A model generated the notes under the pieces. The model was not told the DNA's origin, did not search any database, and worked only from the letters and a program-made list of their open reading frames with translations. The translations under genes and the position numbers were made by a program. DNA of 64,000 nt from an uncultured Paracoccaceae bacterium. GTDB lineage: Bacteria > Pseudomonadota > Alphaproteobacteria > Rhodobacterales > Rhodobacteraceae. Of the stretch, positions 10,148 through 19,274 are shown piece by piece (within the stretch, counting starts at the first letter, position 1; each line of letters starts with the position of its first letter). The stretch lies in contig CANNFR010000011.1 in NCBI GenBank assembly GCA_947503935.1, positions 110,178 through 174,177 on the forward strand. Direction: 5' to 3'.

Positions 10148-11413
10148 TCAGGGCAGGGCGCGCCAGCCGATATCTCGGCGGCAGAAGCCCTCGGGCCAGT
10201 CGACCGCGTCGACCAAAGCATAGGCGCGTGCCTGTGCCTCGGCCAGGTCCGCACCCCGGGCCGTGGCGTTCAGAACCCGGCCGCCCGAGGCGACAATCCG
10301 ACCATCCTGCAAGCTGGTTCCGGCGTGAAAGACCGTCTGCAGAGAGCTCTCTTCGATCGCCTCCAGCCCGCGAATGGTCGATCCCTTGCCATAATCGCCG
10401 GGATAGCCCTTGGCGGCCATCACGACCGTCATCGCATGATCGTCGGCCCAATTCACCCGGGCCTCGGCCAATTGTCCCTCGGCACAGGCTTGCAGCAGGT
10501 CCAGAACCTGCCCGCCGAGGCGCATCATCAACACCTGGCATTCCGGGTCGCCGAAACGGACGTTGTATTCGACCAGCCGCGCGCGCCCGTTTTCGATCAT
10601 CAGCCCGGCATAGAGCACGCCCTGATAGGGCATGCCGCGGCGCATCATCTCGGCGACGCTTGGCTGGACGATGTCCTCCATGGCCTGCCGCAGCACCGCG
10701 TCGGTCAGCACCGGCGCGGGGGAATAGGCGCCCATGCCGCCGGTATTGGGGCCGGTATCGCCTTCGCCCACGCGCTTGTGGTCCTGCGCCGTGCCGATGG
10801 GCAGCACAGCCTCACCGTCACACAGCACGAAGAGCGAGGCCTCCTCGCCGCCCATGAATTCCTCGATCACCACCTCGGCGCCCGCCGCGCCGAAAGTACC
10901 GCCGAACATCTCGTCCACCGCGGCCAGCGCCTGGTCCAGATCCATGGCCACGATCACGCCCTTGCCAGCGGCCAGCCCGTCGGCCTTCACGACGATGGGC
11001 GCGCCCTGGTCGCGGATATAGGCTTTTGCGGCCTCGGCCTGATCAAAGCGCGCCCAGTCGGCCGTTGGCGCGCCGCAGGCATCGCAGACCTCCTTGGTGA
11101 AGGCTTTTGAGGCCTCAAGCTGCGCTGCCGCCGCCGATGGCCCGAAGGTCAGGAGGCCAGCCGCCCGGCAGGCATCGGCCACGCCGGCCGCCAGCGGGGC
11201 CTCGGGCCCGATGACCACGAAGTCAACCGCGTTCTCCTCGGCAAAGGTCACCACGGCCGCGCCGTCCAGAATGTCAATCTGCGCGCATTCGGCCACATCC
11301 GCGATGCCGGCATTGCCAGGCGCCACGATCAGCCGGTCGCATTTCGGATTTTGCTTGATCGCCCAGGCCAGGCTGTGCTCGCGCCCGCCGCTGCCCAGAA
11401 TAAGAATGTTCAT
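10148..11413 (-). CDS. purD: Phosphoribosylamine--glycine ligase (GAR synthetase)
   Basis: Second step of de novo purine synthesis: joins 5-phosphoribosylamine and glycine with ATP. The 421-residue chain begins MNILILGSGGREHSL, the hallmark N-domain loop. It has the ATP-grasp domain (VKADGLAAGKGV near 140; EEFMGGEEASLF) and the C-terminal domain with NVRFGDPECQ. It is divergent from xseA, with a 74-base shared promoter region, as often seen in Rhodobacteraceae. Confidence 0.97.
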   Translation of the reverse strand: MNILILGSGGREHSLAWAIKQNPKCDRLIVAPGNAGIADVAECAQIDILDGAAVVTFAEENAVDFVVIGPEAPLAAGVADACRAAGLLTFGPSAAAAQLEASKAFTKEVCDACGAPTADWARFDQAEAAKAYIRDQGAPIVVKADGLAAGKGVIVAMDLDQALAAVDEMFGGTFGAAGAEVVIEEFMGGEEASLFVLCDGEAVLPIGTAQDHKRVGEGDTGPNTGGMGAYSPAPVLTDAVLRQAMEDIVQPSVAEMMRRGMPYQGVLYAGLMIENGRARLVEYNVRFGDPECQVLMMRLGGQVLDLLQACAEGQLAEARVNWADDHAMTVVMAAKGYPGDYGKGSTIRGLEAIEESSLQTVFHAGTSLQDGRIVASGGRVLNATARGADLAEAQARAYALVDAVDWPEGFCRRDIGWRALP

Positions 11414-11487
11414 TTAAGCGCTCGCTTGGCCTCGTGTCGCGAGCGTTCTAAGGTTCCCCCTGACAGGACACAAGTGAGGCGCGGCGT

Positions 11488-13041
11488 TTGGATCTTTTGG
11501 AAGATGACACCACCGGCGGAAACGCCCATGATTACACCGTCGCCGAAATCGCGGGCGCGGTTAAAAAGGTGATCGAGGGTGAATTTGGCCAGGTCCGTGT
11601 GCGGGGCGAGATCGGGCGCGTCTCGCGCCCCGCATCGGGCCATGTGTATTTCGCCATGAAGGATGACCGGGCGGTGCTGGATGCCGTCGCCTGGAAAGGC
11701 CAGGCCGCGCGTCTGTCGGTCATGCCCGAAGAAGGGATGGAGGTGGTGGCAACCGGCCGGATGACCACTTTCCCCGGCAATTCGAAGTATCAGCTGGTGG
11801 TGGAGGAACTGGCGGTTGCCGGGGCTGGTGCGTTGATGGCGATGCTGGAAAAGCGCAAGGCGGCGCTGGCCGCCGAGGGGCTTTTTGCGGCCGAGCGCAA
11901 GAAGCCGCTGCCGTTTCTGCCAGAGGTCGTCGGCGTCGTTACCTCGCCCTCTGGCGCGGTGATCCGTGACATCCTGCACCGCCTGCGCGACAGGTTCCCG
12001 CGCAAGGTGCTGATCTGGCCCGTGGCGGTTCAGGGCGAGAAATGCGCGCCCGAGGTGGCCGCCGCGATCAACGGGTTCAACGCGCTTGAACCCGGAGGGG
12101 CGATCCCACGGCCCGATCTGTTGATCGTCGCGCGGGGCGGGGGCAGCATCGAGGACCTCTGGGGGTTCAATGAAGAGGCCGTGGTGCGTGCGGCGGCGGC
12201 CTCAGATATCCCGCTGATCTCGGCCGTGGGGCACGAGACGGACACGACGCTGATCGATCACGCCGCCGACCGCCGCGCGCCGACGCCCACGGCGGCGGCC
12301 GAGATGGCCGTGCCGGTGCGGGCCGACCTTCTGGCCTGGGTGGCCGAACAGGAGGCGCGTCTGGCCCGCGCGGCTGCGCAGGCCACCGGGCAGCGCCGTC
12401 AACGGCTGCGCGATGTCAGCCGCGCCTTGCCGCGCGCCGACGCTCTGATCTCAACCCCGCGCCAGAGGCTGGACTTTTGGGGTGAAAAGCTGCCTGCTGC
12501 CTTGCGGGCGCGGACGGCCAAGGCGCGGGTTCATTTGGCTGAGACGCCTTTTCGCCCCGACGTTCTGCGTAACTATTTGGTTAATCGACACCGCCGGGTT
12601 GGCGAATGGTCTGATCGTCTTGGCCCTGCTCTCGACCGGTTGGCCCGAGACCAACGCCGTGGGTTCGATAAGCTGGCCGCGCGCCTGACGCCAACGCCAG
12701 TCGCCGCCGGGATCGCACGCCAGCGCGGTCAGGTCGACCAGCTCTGGGCCCGCTTCACACGGGCGGCCTCCGCGCAGGCCCCCGCCTGGCGCCGGCGGCT
12801 GGATGCGCTTGACCGGCTGCGCCAGACCTTGGGCTATGAGGCGACGTTGGAGCGTGGCTATGCGGTGGTCCGTGCCGCCGACAATGTTGTGACAACCAAG
12901 GCCGAGGCAGCAAAGGCCGACGCTTTGGAAATCCAGTTCCGCGATGGGCGCCTAAAGGTCGGGACGGGCGCAGTGGCCCCTCGTCCCAAGCCCGCAAGAA
13001 AGCCCAGCGACCCGCCGGAGGGGCAGGGCAGCCTTTTTTGA
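11488..13041 (+). CDS. xseA: Exodeoxyribonuclease VII large subunit
   Basis: Catalytic large subunit of exonuclease VII, which degrades single-stranded DNA to oligonucleotides. It has an N-terminal OB-fold (VRGEIGRVSRPASGHVYF near 35-50), then the catalytic domain with VVTSPSGAVIRDI, ARGGGSIEDLW and SAVGHETDTTLIDHAADRRAPTPTAAAE, and a basic coiled-coil C-terminus ending PPEGQGSLF. The 517-residue product starts at TTG 11488. The small subunit xseB is not in the window. Confidence 0.96.
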   Translation: MDLLEDDTTGGNAHDYTVAEIAGAVKKVIEGEFGQVRVRGEIGRVSRPASGHVYFAMKDDRAVLDAVAWKGQAARLSVMPEEGMEVVATGRMTTFPGNSKYQLVVEELAVAGAGALMAMLEKRKAALAAEGLFAAERKKPLPFLPEVVGVVTSPSGAVIRDILHRLRDRFPRKVLIWPVAVQGEKCAPEVAAAINGFNALEPGGAIPRPDLLIVARGGGSIEDLWGFNEEAVVRAAAASDIPLISAVGHETDTTLIDHAADRRAPTPTAAAEMAVPVRADLLAWVAEQEARLARAAAQATGQRRQRLRDVSRALPRADALISTPRQRLDFWGEKLPAALRARTAKARVHLAETPFRPDVLRNYLVNRHRRVGEWSDRLGPALDRLARDQRRGFDKLAARLTPTPVAAGIARQRGQVDQLWARFTRAASAQAPAWRRRLDALDRLRQTLGYEATLERGYAVVRAADNVVTTKAEAAKADALEIQFRDGRLKVGTGAVAPRPKPARKPSDPPEGQGSLF

Positions 13042-13090
13042 CGCTGTCTATCCGTTAGTCCGGGCGCTGGCCGGGGGCTCGGCCCGGAGA

Positions 13091-13492
13091 TCAAACGCCG
13101 ACTTTCGGGCCCCTGCACGCCAGGGGCTCGTCGCTTTGACGCACTTCGTAAAGCTCGGTGCCCGAGGGCTCATTTTCGAAACGCGCGGCCAATCCGCCGC
13201 CCCGCTCCCAGAAACTCCAGCATTGCGGGCCAAAATCAGTCTCGTAGACAAAGCAGATCAGGCCATTTTCTTCGTACCAGGTGCCTTCCTGACATTCGTC
13301 TTCCAGAAAGGTCCAGATCACACGTCGCCCGGGCAGATATTGCTCGGCGCCATAGGGGGTACCCTGAACCGAGTAAAACAGCGTCTTACCGGTCACATAA
13401 GCCTCGAACTCTGCCGCGCTCATCGGGGTGTCTTCGGCCTGCGCAGTGGTCAGCATGCCCAGAAAAAGCAAGGTCGCCAGGATAAGCCGCAT
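13091..13492 (-). CDS. Small secreted protein of unknown function with conserved Cys/Trp pattern
   Basis: A 133-residue exported protein. The signal peptide MRLILATLLFLGMLTTAQA is cleaved before EDTPMS. The mature part has four cysteines (DECQEG, LICFVY, PQCWSF, LACRG) that could form two disulfides, many aromatics, and a YVTGKTLFYSVQGTPYGAEQY segment split by the usual Gly turn. The start at 13492 has AAGGA upstream; a longer frame to 13537 lacks one. I believe similar short proteins occur in roseobacters, but I cannot name a family. It converges on xseA. Confidence 0.7.
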   Translation of the reverse strand: MRLILATLLFLGMLTTAQAEDTPMSAAEFEAYVTGKTLFYSVQGTPYGAEQYLPGRRVIWTFLEDECQEGTWYEENGLICFVYETDFGPQCWSFWERGGGLAARFENEPSGTELYEVRQSDEPLACRGPKVGV

Positions 13493-13573
13493 AGGAATTG
13501 ATCCTTTATCGGGACGCCCATGATCATGACGCGTCACATAAGATTGCCTCAGCCGCGCCCCAACGGGCCCGGC

Positions 13574-15307
13574 CTATTGCCGAGGGGGGCGGGGCGGGGC
13601 GCCATAGAGGACTGTCGCCAGACCCTTTGCGGCAAAAGCGGCCCCGCGGACGGCTCCGCGCAGACTGCCCTTCTTCCTGACGGGCTGCTCTCCGCCATCC
13701 GGCTCGAGATCCGGGAATTTGGCCCGCTGGCGGCGACCGTCCTTGCGCGATCCCGCGACGACATCTGCAATCGCCGCCTCCACCGGAGAGCCGGGCGCGC
13801 TGGTCTCTTCGGCGGGCGCCTCATCGGTGCCCTCTTCGGCCGGCATAGGTGATCTTTGTGCCTCTTGGGATGGTGCAAAACCGGTGTCATCCGCATCGTC
13901 CGACCAGAGTTTGGATGTTGCGGTTCCGGAAGCGTCGGCAAGGTCTTCTTCCGCCGGGGTATCCGCTTTTGCTATCGCCGCTGTGTCGTCGGCCGTCAAA
14001 TCCTCCCGCAAGGCTCGAAGCGGGTCGTCCGCGTCGTCTGACGGGGCAGGTTGCGGATCGGGTGGTGGGGTGGGCGCTTCTTCTGGCTTGGCCTCAGCTT
14101 CGGGCGTGTCGGTGGCCATCTTGGCGCTCACCCGGGCGGCGACGGCTTCGATCTCTGACTCGGGCTGGGCAGGTGCCTCGGCACGCTCTTTCCGGTTTGG
14201 CTTGCCGGTTTCGGCGCTGAGCGGCAGGGGCAGGCGCTTGAGAGGTATCTTGCCCTCATCAATGCGCTCCTGCCATGCGACGGCGCGCTTATCCATCATG
14301 TCGGCCCAGATCGGCGGGACCAGTGCCAAAAAGCCCATCGTGACCGGAGAATGCGGCATGCGCGGTCCCTCCATATGGTCGGGCAGCGCGCGTTCGGCGA
14401 AGTTGCGCGAGGGATCCATGTGGTGGGCCGAATGCCGTGTCATGTTCAGCGTCAAGCCGCTTGAGACCCAGTGCGCACTGTTCCAGGCCAGCCAGGGCGC
14501 GATGGGTTCGAACGTGTCGTCGTCCAGAATGCGGCGGCGCAGGCCGTAATGGTACACATAGTCGCGAAGCACGATTTGCAGATGCACCGCAACGAGCAGC
14601 ATCAGGTAGGACAGGATGCCTCCGAACCCGAAAACGATCGCCACGAAGACCAGAATGCCGAAGGCTCCGGCGGCATAAGTCACATAAGGGTGGCGCCAGT
14701 CGGGCAGCGTGTCGCCCTTCATCTCGGCGATTGAGCGTTCGATCTCCCAACCGGTCTCAAAGGCGCCGGGCCAGGCACGGGTCAGGAAGCTGTAGAAATT
14801 CTCGCCCATGATCGGTGTACTGGGGTCATCCGGCGTGCCGACGAATTGGTCGTGCACATGGCGGTGGGCCGTGACGTAATGCCCCGCGAAAAGCGAGATC
14901 ATGATCCACTTTCCGAACATCTGTTGCCGTTTGTCGGGACTGTGGATCAGGTTTGCGGCATTCGACAGGCTGACCTGGCCCAGATAGATGCCGAAGGCCA
15001 GAAGGGCGCACATCCCTCCCCAAAAGCCCAGGCCGGTATAGCCCGCCACCGCGGCGATCGCCAGCGGCAGCAGCAGGATATGCGCGATCGCCAGCCCGTC
15101 AGACAGCTTGTTCGCGTCTGGAAACACGACGCCCGGCGTGGCGGGTGCACCTGCGGTTGTGAACATGCGGTCCATAGCCATGGGCACCACGGTCAGGCAT
15201 AAAAGGGCGATCAGGACAATGAAGCCGCCCAGAAATGACCCAACAACCAGAAGGGCCGCTGGAATCAGCGTGGCGGCGGCGAAGGGCGGGACAGGGCGTT
15301 TTGTCAT
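13574..15307 (-). CDS. AlkB-like membrane di-iron hydroxylase/desaturase with long disordered C-terminal tail
   Basis: Integral membrane non-heme di-iron enzyme of the alkane 1-monooxygenase/fatty acid desaturase superfamily. The first ~340 residues have about six hydrophobic helices and the His boxes AGHYVTAHRHVH, DYVYHYGL and TRHSAHHMDPSRNF, corresponding to the AlkB set. From about residue 345 a further ~230 residues form a Pro/Glu/Ala/Asp-rich, apparently disordered tail that ends in a basic, Gly/Ala-rich stretch (RKKGSLRGAVRGAAFAAK). Usual AlkB proteins are near 350-400 residues, so the tail is extra. I placed the start at 15307, 9 bases from GAGGG; ATG 15316 abuts that site. Substrate unknown; rubredoxin genes are not nearby. 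Confidence 0.82.
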   Translation of the reverse strand: MTKRPVPPFAAATLIPAALLVVGSFLGGFIVLIALLCLTVVPMAMDRMFTTAGAPATPGVVFPDANKLSDGLAIAHILLLPLAIAAVAGYTGLGFWGGMCALLAFGIYLGQVSLSNAANLIHSPDKRQQMFGKWIMISLFAGHYVTAHRHVHDQFVGTPDDPSTPIMGENFYSFLTRAWPGAFETGWEIERSIAEMKGDTLPDWRHPYVTYAAGAFGILVFVAIVFGFGGILSYLMLLVAVHLQIVLRDYVYHYGLRRRILDDDTFEPIAPWLAWNSAHWVSSGLTLNMTRHSAHHMDPSRNFAERALPDHMEGPRMPHSPVTMGFLALVPPIWADMMDKRAVAWQERIDEGKIPLKRLPLPLSAETGKPNRKERAEAPAQPESEIEAVAARVSAKMATDTPEAEAKPEEAPTPPPDPQPAPSDDADDPLRALREDLTADDTAAIAKADTPAEEDLADASGTATSKLWSDDADDTGFAPSQEAQRSPMPAEEGTDEAPAEETSAPGSPVEAAIADVVAGSRKDGRRQRAKFPDLEPDGGEQPVRKKGSLRGAVRGAAFAAKGLATVLYGAPPRPPRQ

Positions 15308-15396
15308 CGTGCTCATCCCTCTACGCTAGCATGAGTGAAATGATTCCCGAATGCCCTGACGCAAAGAGCGGCATGGCGTTGCGCAAACGCACATCA

Positions 15397-16131
15397 TCAG
15401 GCACCGAAGGCTCGCAATGTCATTGGAATTGCAAGGAATTCGGGTGACCGCCGGATCTGTCGGACGGGCCAGGTCAGCGGCGAAATCCACGCCAGACGAC
15501 GGCAGAGGCGCTGCGCGTCGGCCCAGATGTCAGCACGGTCGACCGCGCGGTAGCTTTCGGCCAGGGCGTCGGTCTCGGCGCAGGGGCGTCCGGCATCTGC
15601 AAAGGCCGAAAACAGCAAGATCACCAGATCCTGCGCGTGACCATTGCGGGTGTTGCGTTTGGGGGCATAGCGCTCAAGGTCGAGAAACGTTACGCGCTGC
15701 CCGTCCCAGCAGATATCCTTGATCGACGGGCGCCCGTGGCTGAGCCCGTTTTCATGAAACCGGGCCAGCCCTTTGGCGGCGGCGCGAAAGGCTGGCAGGC
15801 GCGCTGAGGGCTCAAGCGATGTGTCGCGCAGAAGCCTTCGCAGCGATTGTCCGCGATCTGGCATCACAAAGTAGTCGGGGCCCTCGGCGACCACGGGGGG
15901 CACAGGCGCGCCCGCTTGCGAGAGCGTGTGCATCGCCTGACGTTCGGCTTCGAACGCGTTGTGCGCATCCCCCTTCTGAAGGCGCATCCGCATCGTCAGA
16001 CGCTCTTCGCTCTTGACCCAGTAGAATTGTCCAGCGACTTCAATGCGCTGGATGCGCTTGGCCCGTTCGGCCAGCGCCGCTTCGGCGCGGGCGGAGATTT
16101 CCGCAGGGCATGGCATTGGGTCTGTAATCAT
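15397..16131 (-). CDS. Bud32/LPS-kinase-like small protein kinase
   Basis: A 244-residue single-domain kinase fold. Visible elements are a lysine-containing beta-strand (FYWVKSEE), an Ala/Glu helix (FEAERQAMHTL), the catalytic loop region GLSHGRPSIKDI, where the usual HxDxxxxN has become HGRPSIKD, and LDLERYAP in place of DFG. This resembles the lipopolysaccharide (Kdo/WaaP) and Bud32-type kinases. The target is unknown. The start is uncertain: no good ribosome-binding site precedes 16131, and the frame is open further up to 16197, close to the divergent ftsY. Confidence 0.7.
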   Translation of the reverse strand: MITDPMPCPAEISARAEAALAERAKRIQRIEVAGQFYWVKSEERLTMRMRLQKGDAHNAFEAERQAMHTLSQAGAPVPPVVAEGPDYFVMPDRGQSLRRLLRDTSLEPSARLPAFRAAAKGLARFHENGLSHGRPSIKDICWDGQRVTFLDLERYAPKRNTRNGHAQDLVILLFSAFADAGRPCAETDALAESYRAVDRADIWADAQRLCRRLAWISPLTWPVRQIRRSPEFLAIPMTLRAFGA

Positions 16132-16243
16132 AACGTCATGTACATAAGCTGACGTCTGGCGCCGCGCAATTGGCGGCGTGGCGGCAAGGCTTTCCAATCG
16201 GCGCGACAGGGATTAGGTGGAAAGGGGTATCGCGGGAGGCGGC

Positions 16244-17434
16244 ATGGCGTTTTTCAGCAAGCTTAAAGAGCGGCTTTTCAAATCTTCCTCCAAGCTGGAG
16301 GAGGGTCTGGATGCGGTCGTGGCCGAGGGCGGCGAGGCGGATACCGATCCCGCGCCGCAGCCCGCGCCGTCCCCAGCCCCCAAGCCGGAACCCGAACCGA
16401 TCAACATTCCGTTGGGCGAGCCTGAGCCAACACCTGAGGCCGAACCCCTTGGCATTCCCCCGGCGGCTCCCGTCGAGATGCCCAAGCCGGCCCAACCCGA
16501 ACTGCCTGATCCCACACCACCCGAATTGCCGCAACCCGAAGCGCGCAAACCCGGATTTCTGGGCCGCATGTTGGGCCGCGAAACTGATGAACCCGTCGTG
16601 CGTCGCGTGCTGGACGACGCCATGCTGGAAAGCCTGGAAGAGGTGTTGATCCAGGCCGATATGGGCGTGGACACCGCCTTGCGCGTGGCCGCGAACCTGG
16701 CAGAGGGCCGGATGGGGCGGCGCGTGTCGACCGATGAGTTGAAGCGCCTTCTGGCTGATGAGATCGCGCGCATCATGGAGCCTGTGGCGCGCCCCTTGCC
16801 GCTTTACCCCACAAAGCCGCAGGTGGTGCTGGTGGTGGGCGTCAACGGATCGGGCAAGACCACGACGATCGGCAAGCTGGCCAGCCAGTTCCGCGCGGCG
16901 GGCAAGAAGGTGGTGATCGCGGCGGGCGACACGTTTCGCGCCGCGGCGGTTGAGCAATTGCAAGTCTGGGGGGATCGCGCGGACGTGCCGGTTCTGACCG
17001 CGCCCGAAGGCTCGGACCCTGCGAGCCTCGCCTTCGAGGCGATGACCAAGGCGCAGGCGGACGGCGCCGATCTTCTGATGATCGACACGGCGGGGCGCCT
17101 GCAAAACCGCGCCGATCTGATGGAGGAGTTATCCAAGATCGTGCGCGTCATCCGCAAGAAAGACCCCGAGGCGCCGCACAACACTTTGCTGGTGCTCGAC
17201 GCGACCACGGGGCAGAATGCCCTGAACCAGGTCGACGTCTTCCGCAAGCTGGCCGATGTGTCCGGCCTGGTGATGACCAAGCTTGACGGCACGGCCAAAG
17301 GCGGTGTCCTTGTTGCTCTGGCCGACAAGTTCGGCCTGCCGATCCATGCGATCGGCGTGGGCGAACAGATCGATGATCTGCAGGCCTTCGACCCTGAGGA
17401 TTTCGCCCGCGCTCTGGTGGGAATTGAGGAGTGA
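16244..17434 (+). CDS. ftsY: Signal recognition particle receptor FtsY
   Basis: SRP-receptor GTPase that docks ribosome/SRP complexes at the inner membrane. The N-terminus (FFSKLKERLFKSSSKLEEGL) is the amphipathic membrane-targeting helix. A Pro/Glu-rich acidic linker (about 30-110) leads to the NG domain with P-loop GVNGSGKTTT (near 199-208), DTFRAAAVEQL, DTAGRLQNR and TKLDGTAKGG. The start at 16244 has GGGAGG 4 bases upstream; the frame is open slightly further. Length 396 residues. Confidence 0.96.
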   Translation: MAFFSKLKERLFKSSSKLEEGLDAVVAEGGEADTDPAPQPAPSPAPKPEPEPINIPLGEPEPTPEAEPLGIPPAAPVEMPKPAQPELPDPTPPELPQPEARKPGFLGRMLGRETDEPVVRRVLDDAMLESLEEVLIQADMGVDTALRVAANLAEGRMGRRVSTDELKRLLADEIARIMEPVARPLPLYPTKPQVVLVVGVNGSGKTTTIGKLASQFRAAGKKVVIAAGDTFRAAAVEQLQVWGDRADVPVLTAPEGSDPASLAFEAMTKAQADGADLLMIDTAGRLQNRADLMEELSKIVRVIRKKDPEAPHNTLLVLDATTGQNALNQVDVFRKLADVSGLVMTKLDGTAKGGVLVALADKFGLPIHAIGVGEQIDDLQAFDPEDFARALVGIEE

Positions 17435-17439
17435 GACCT

Positions 17440-18339
17440 ATGAAATCAAACGTTCCGATGTTTGTATTTGCCGTGTCATTGACCTTGCCGGGCGCCGCGC
17501 TGGCGCAGGATCAGGCCGCGTGCCGCGACGCCTGGACGACGCTGAATGGCGCAGCCTCGACCGAAAGCGGCGCGCCCGCGATGCCGCAGATCGTCCGGTT
17601 CGAAGACGGCTGGTGTGTCACGAACGGCGTCTCGCGCCCGCTTGGCAATTCCGGCGCGCGGGCCGAAATCGGCGAGCTGAAATGGCGCAGCGACGGCGCG
17701 TCGAGCGGTCAGGTCGTGCGCTACCAAGTGCAAGCGCAGAATACCCGGCTGAGCGGCCCGACCAACGAAGCCGGGTTTGAGGCCTCTCTGGCGGCGGCCC
17801 CCCTGCGGGCGGGGCTTGACCTGAGTGTCGATGCCAATTGGGCCGTCGCAGATAAGGAACTGTCGATTACCGACCTTGTCGTCGACCTCGGCGGGGGCGA
17901 GACATTGCGGCTGAGTGGCAAGGTCGACGGTGTCGATCTGACCTCGCCGGAAACGCTGATGTTCAGCGCGGCCGGTGCCTCCCTGGCGGGCCTGAAACTT
18001 GAACTCGCCAGCAAGGGCGTTTTCGAGGGGCTGATCCATGAAGCCCTGACAGGCGGCACTGGAAGCTCGCCCGACCGGCAGGCGCGCAAACAGGCCGAAG
18101 CCGTGGCCTGGGTGTCGGATCTGCCGACCTCTTTCATCGACGATGCCTCGCGGTCGAGCCTGGTCGACATGTTCGAAACCGTGCCTTCGGGGCAGGGTAA
18201 GATGGTGCTGGACGTTCAGGCGCCGCAGGGCCTGGGTTTTCTGCGTGTGTTGAACATCATCACGGTAGAGCAGCCCGAAACGCCCGCCGAGGTTGCCGAT
18301 GCCTTCAGCGGTGTAGAGGTTTCATTCACCTACGAATGA
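17440..18339 (+). CDS. Periplasmic protein of unknown function
   Basis: A 299-residue protein with a signal peptide (MKSNVPMFVFAVSLTLPGAA, cleavage after ALA near 23) and two early cysteines (AACRDAW, DGWCVTNG). The middle is rich in beta-strand-like segments (LSITDLVVDLGGGETLRLSGKV is broken by Gly turns), and there are no further membrane helices. I do not recognise a family. The ATG at 17440 has GAGGAG 9 bases upstream; it follows ftsY by 5 bases and is probably in its operon. Confidence 0.7.
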   Translation: MKSNVPMFVFAVSLTLPGAALAQDQAACRDAWTTLNGAASTESGAPAMPQIVRFEDGWCVTNGVSRPLGNSGARAEIGELKWRSDGASSGQVVRYQVQAQNTRLSGPTNEAGFEASLAAAPLRAGLDLSVDANWAVADKELSITDLVVDLGGGETLRLSGKVDGVDLTSPETLMFSAAGASLAGLKLELASKGVFEGLIHEALTGGTGSSPDRQARKQAEAVAWVSDLPTSFIDDASRSSLVDMFETVPSGQGKMVLDVQAPQGLGFLRVLNIITVEQPETPAEVADAFSGVEVSFTYE

Positions 18340-18364
18340 TCCTCCGGCAGGCGTTTGCCCCGAC

Positions 18365-19264
18365 ATGAGCGATTGGCTGATCTCGCTGGAGAGTACCGAG
18401 GCGGGCGCCGATCTGGCGCTGGCGCTGGCCCTTCTGGCGGCATTTCTCCACGCTCTGTTCGGAGCGCTGCAAAAGGGCCGCCATGACCCCTGGCTGTCGC
18501 GCGCGACCATCGACGCCTCGTATTGCGTGATCGCGGCGCCGTTTGCGTTCTTCGTGGTGCCATGGCCCGAGCCGTATATGTGGCCGATCTTTACGGGCGC
18601 CGTGGTGATCCATATCGGATACAAACTGCTCCAGGCCGCGGCCTATCAACGCGGTGCCTTCACCGTCGTCTATCCCGTCGTTCGCGGCACCGGGCCGCTC
18701 TTTGCGGTGATCGGCGCCTGGATCATCTTCGGCGAGGTCTTCACCCCGGTGCAGTGGATGGGCCTCCTGGTGCTCCTGACCGGCATTTTCGGCCTCTCGG
18801 CCTACAATCTGCTTTTCACGACGGTCGATCGGGACACGCTGGTGCCCGCGCTGTGGCTGGCTGTCGCTACGGGTGCGTTCGTCGCGCTTTACACCACCTA
18901 CGACGCCTACGGGATCCGGGCCACGGCCGATCCGTTCACCTTTCTCGCCTGGTTTTTCTTTCTCGACGGCATCTTCATGCCGCTTTTTACCGCGCCGCGC
19001 TGGCGGCAATTGCCGGCCACCGAGGCGCTGCCACTGTTGCGCCGGGGCATCATCGGCGCGTTTGTCGCCTATTTCAGCTTTGGGTCCATAATGTTGGCCA
19101 CCCGGCTGGATAATGTGGGCGAGGCGGCCGTCATGCGCGAGACCTCGACGGTTTTCGCGGCCTTGATCGGCTGGCTGGTTCTGGGCGAAAAGGTCGGGCC
19201 GCGCCGATTGGCACTGATGGCATTGATTGCAGCCGGTGCCGTGATAGTAGAGGTGGGCGGCTAG
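18365..19264 (+). CDS. EamA/DMT-family transporter
   Basis: An inner-membrane carrier of 299 residues with about ten hydrophobic helices in two similar halves, the layout of drug/metabolite transporters. The segment GAFTVVYPVVRGTGPLFAVI (near 97-116) is the conserved EamA signature of the first half; TSTVFAALIGWLVLGEKVG is its counterpart in the second. The substrate cannot be told from sequence. It sits 26 bases after the periplasmic protein and 10 bases before yciB, so a ftsY-yciB operon is likely. Confidence 0.87.
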   Translation: MSDWLISLESTEAGADLALALALLAAFLHALFGALQKGRHDPWLSRATIDASYCVIAAPFAFFVVPWPEPYMWPIFTGAVVIHIGYKLLQAAAYQRGAFTVVYPVVRGTGPLFAVIGAWIIFGEVFTPVQWMGLLVLLTGIFGLSAYNLLFTTVDRDTLVPALWLAVATGAFVALYTTYDAYGIRATADPFTFLAWFFFLDGIFMPLFTAPRWRQLPATEALPLLRRGIIGAFVAYFSFGSIMLATRLDNVGEAAVMRETSTVFAALIGWLVLGEKVGPRRLALMALIAAGAVIVEVGG

Positions 19265-19274
19265 GAGGGCACAG

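Noticed and set aside
13059..13088. TCCGGGC/GCCCGGA hairpin between xseA and the converging secreted-protein gene
   Set aside because: Only 7 bp with a 16-base loop in GC-rich DNA and no T-tract; not distinguishable from chance.
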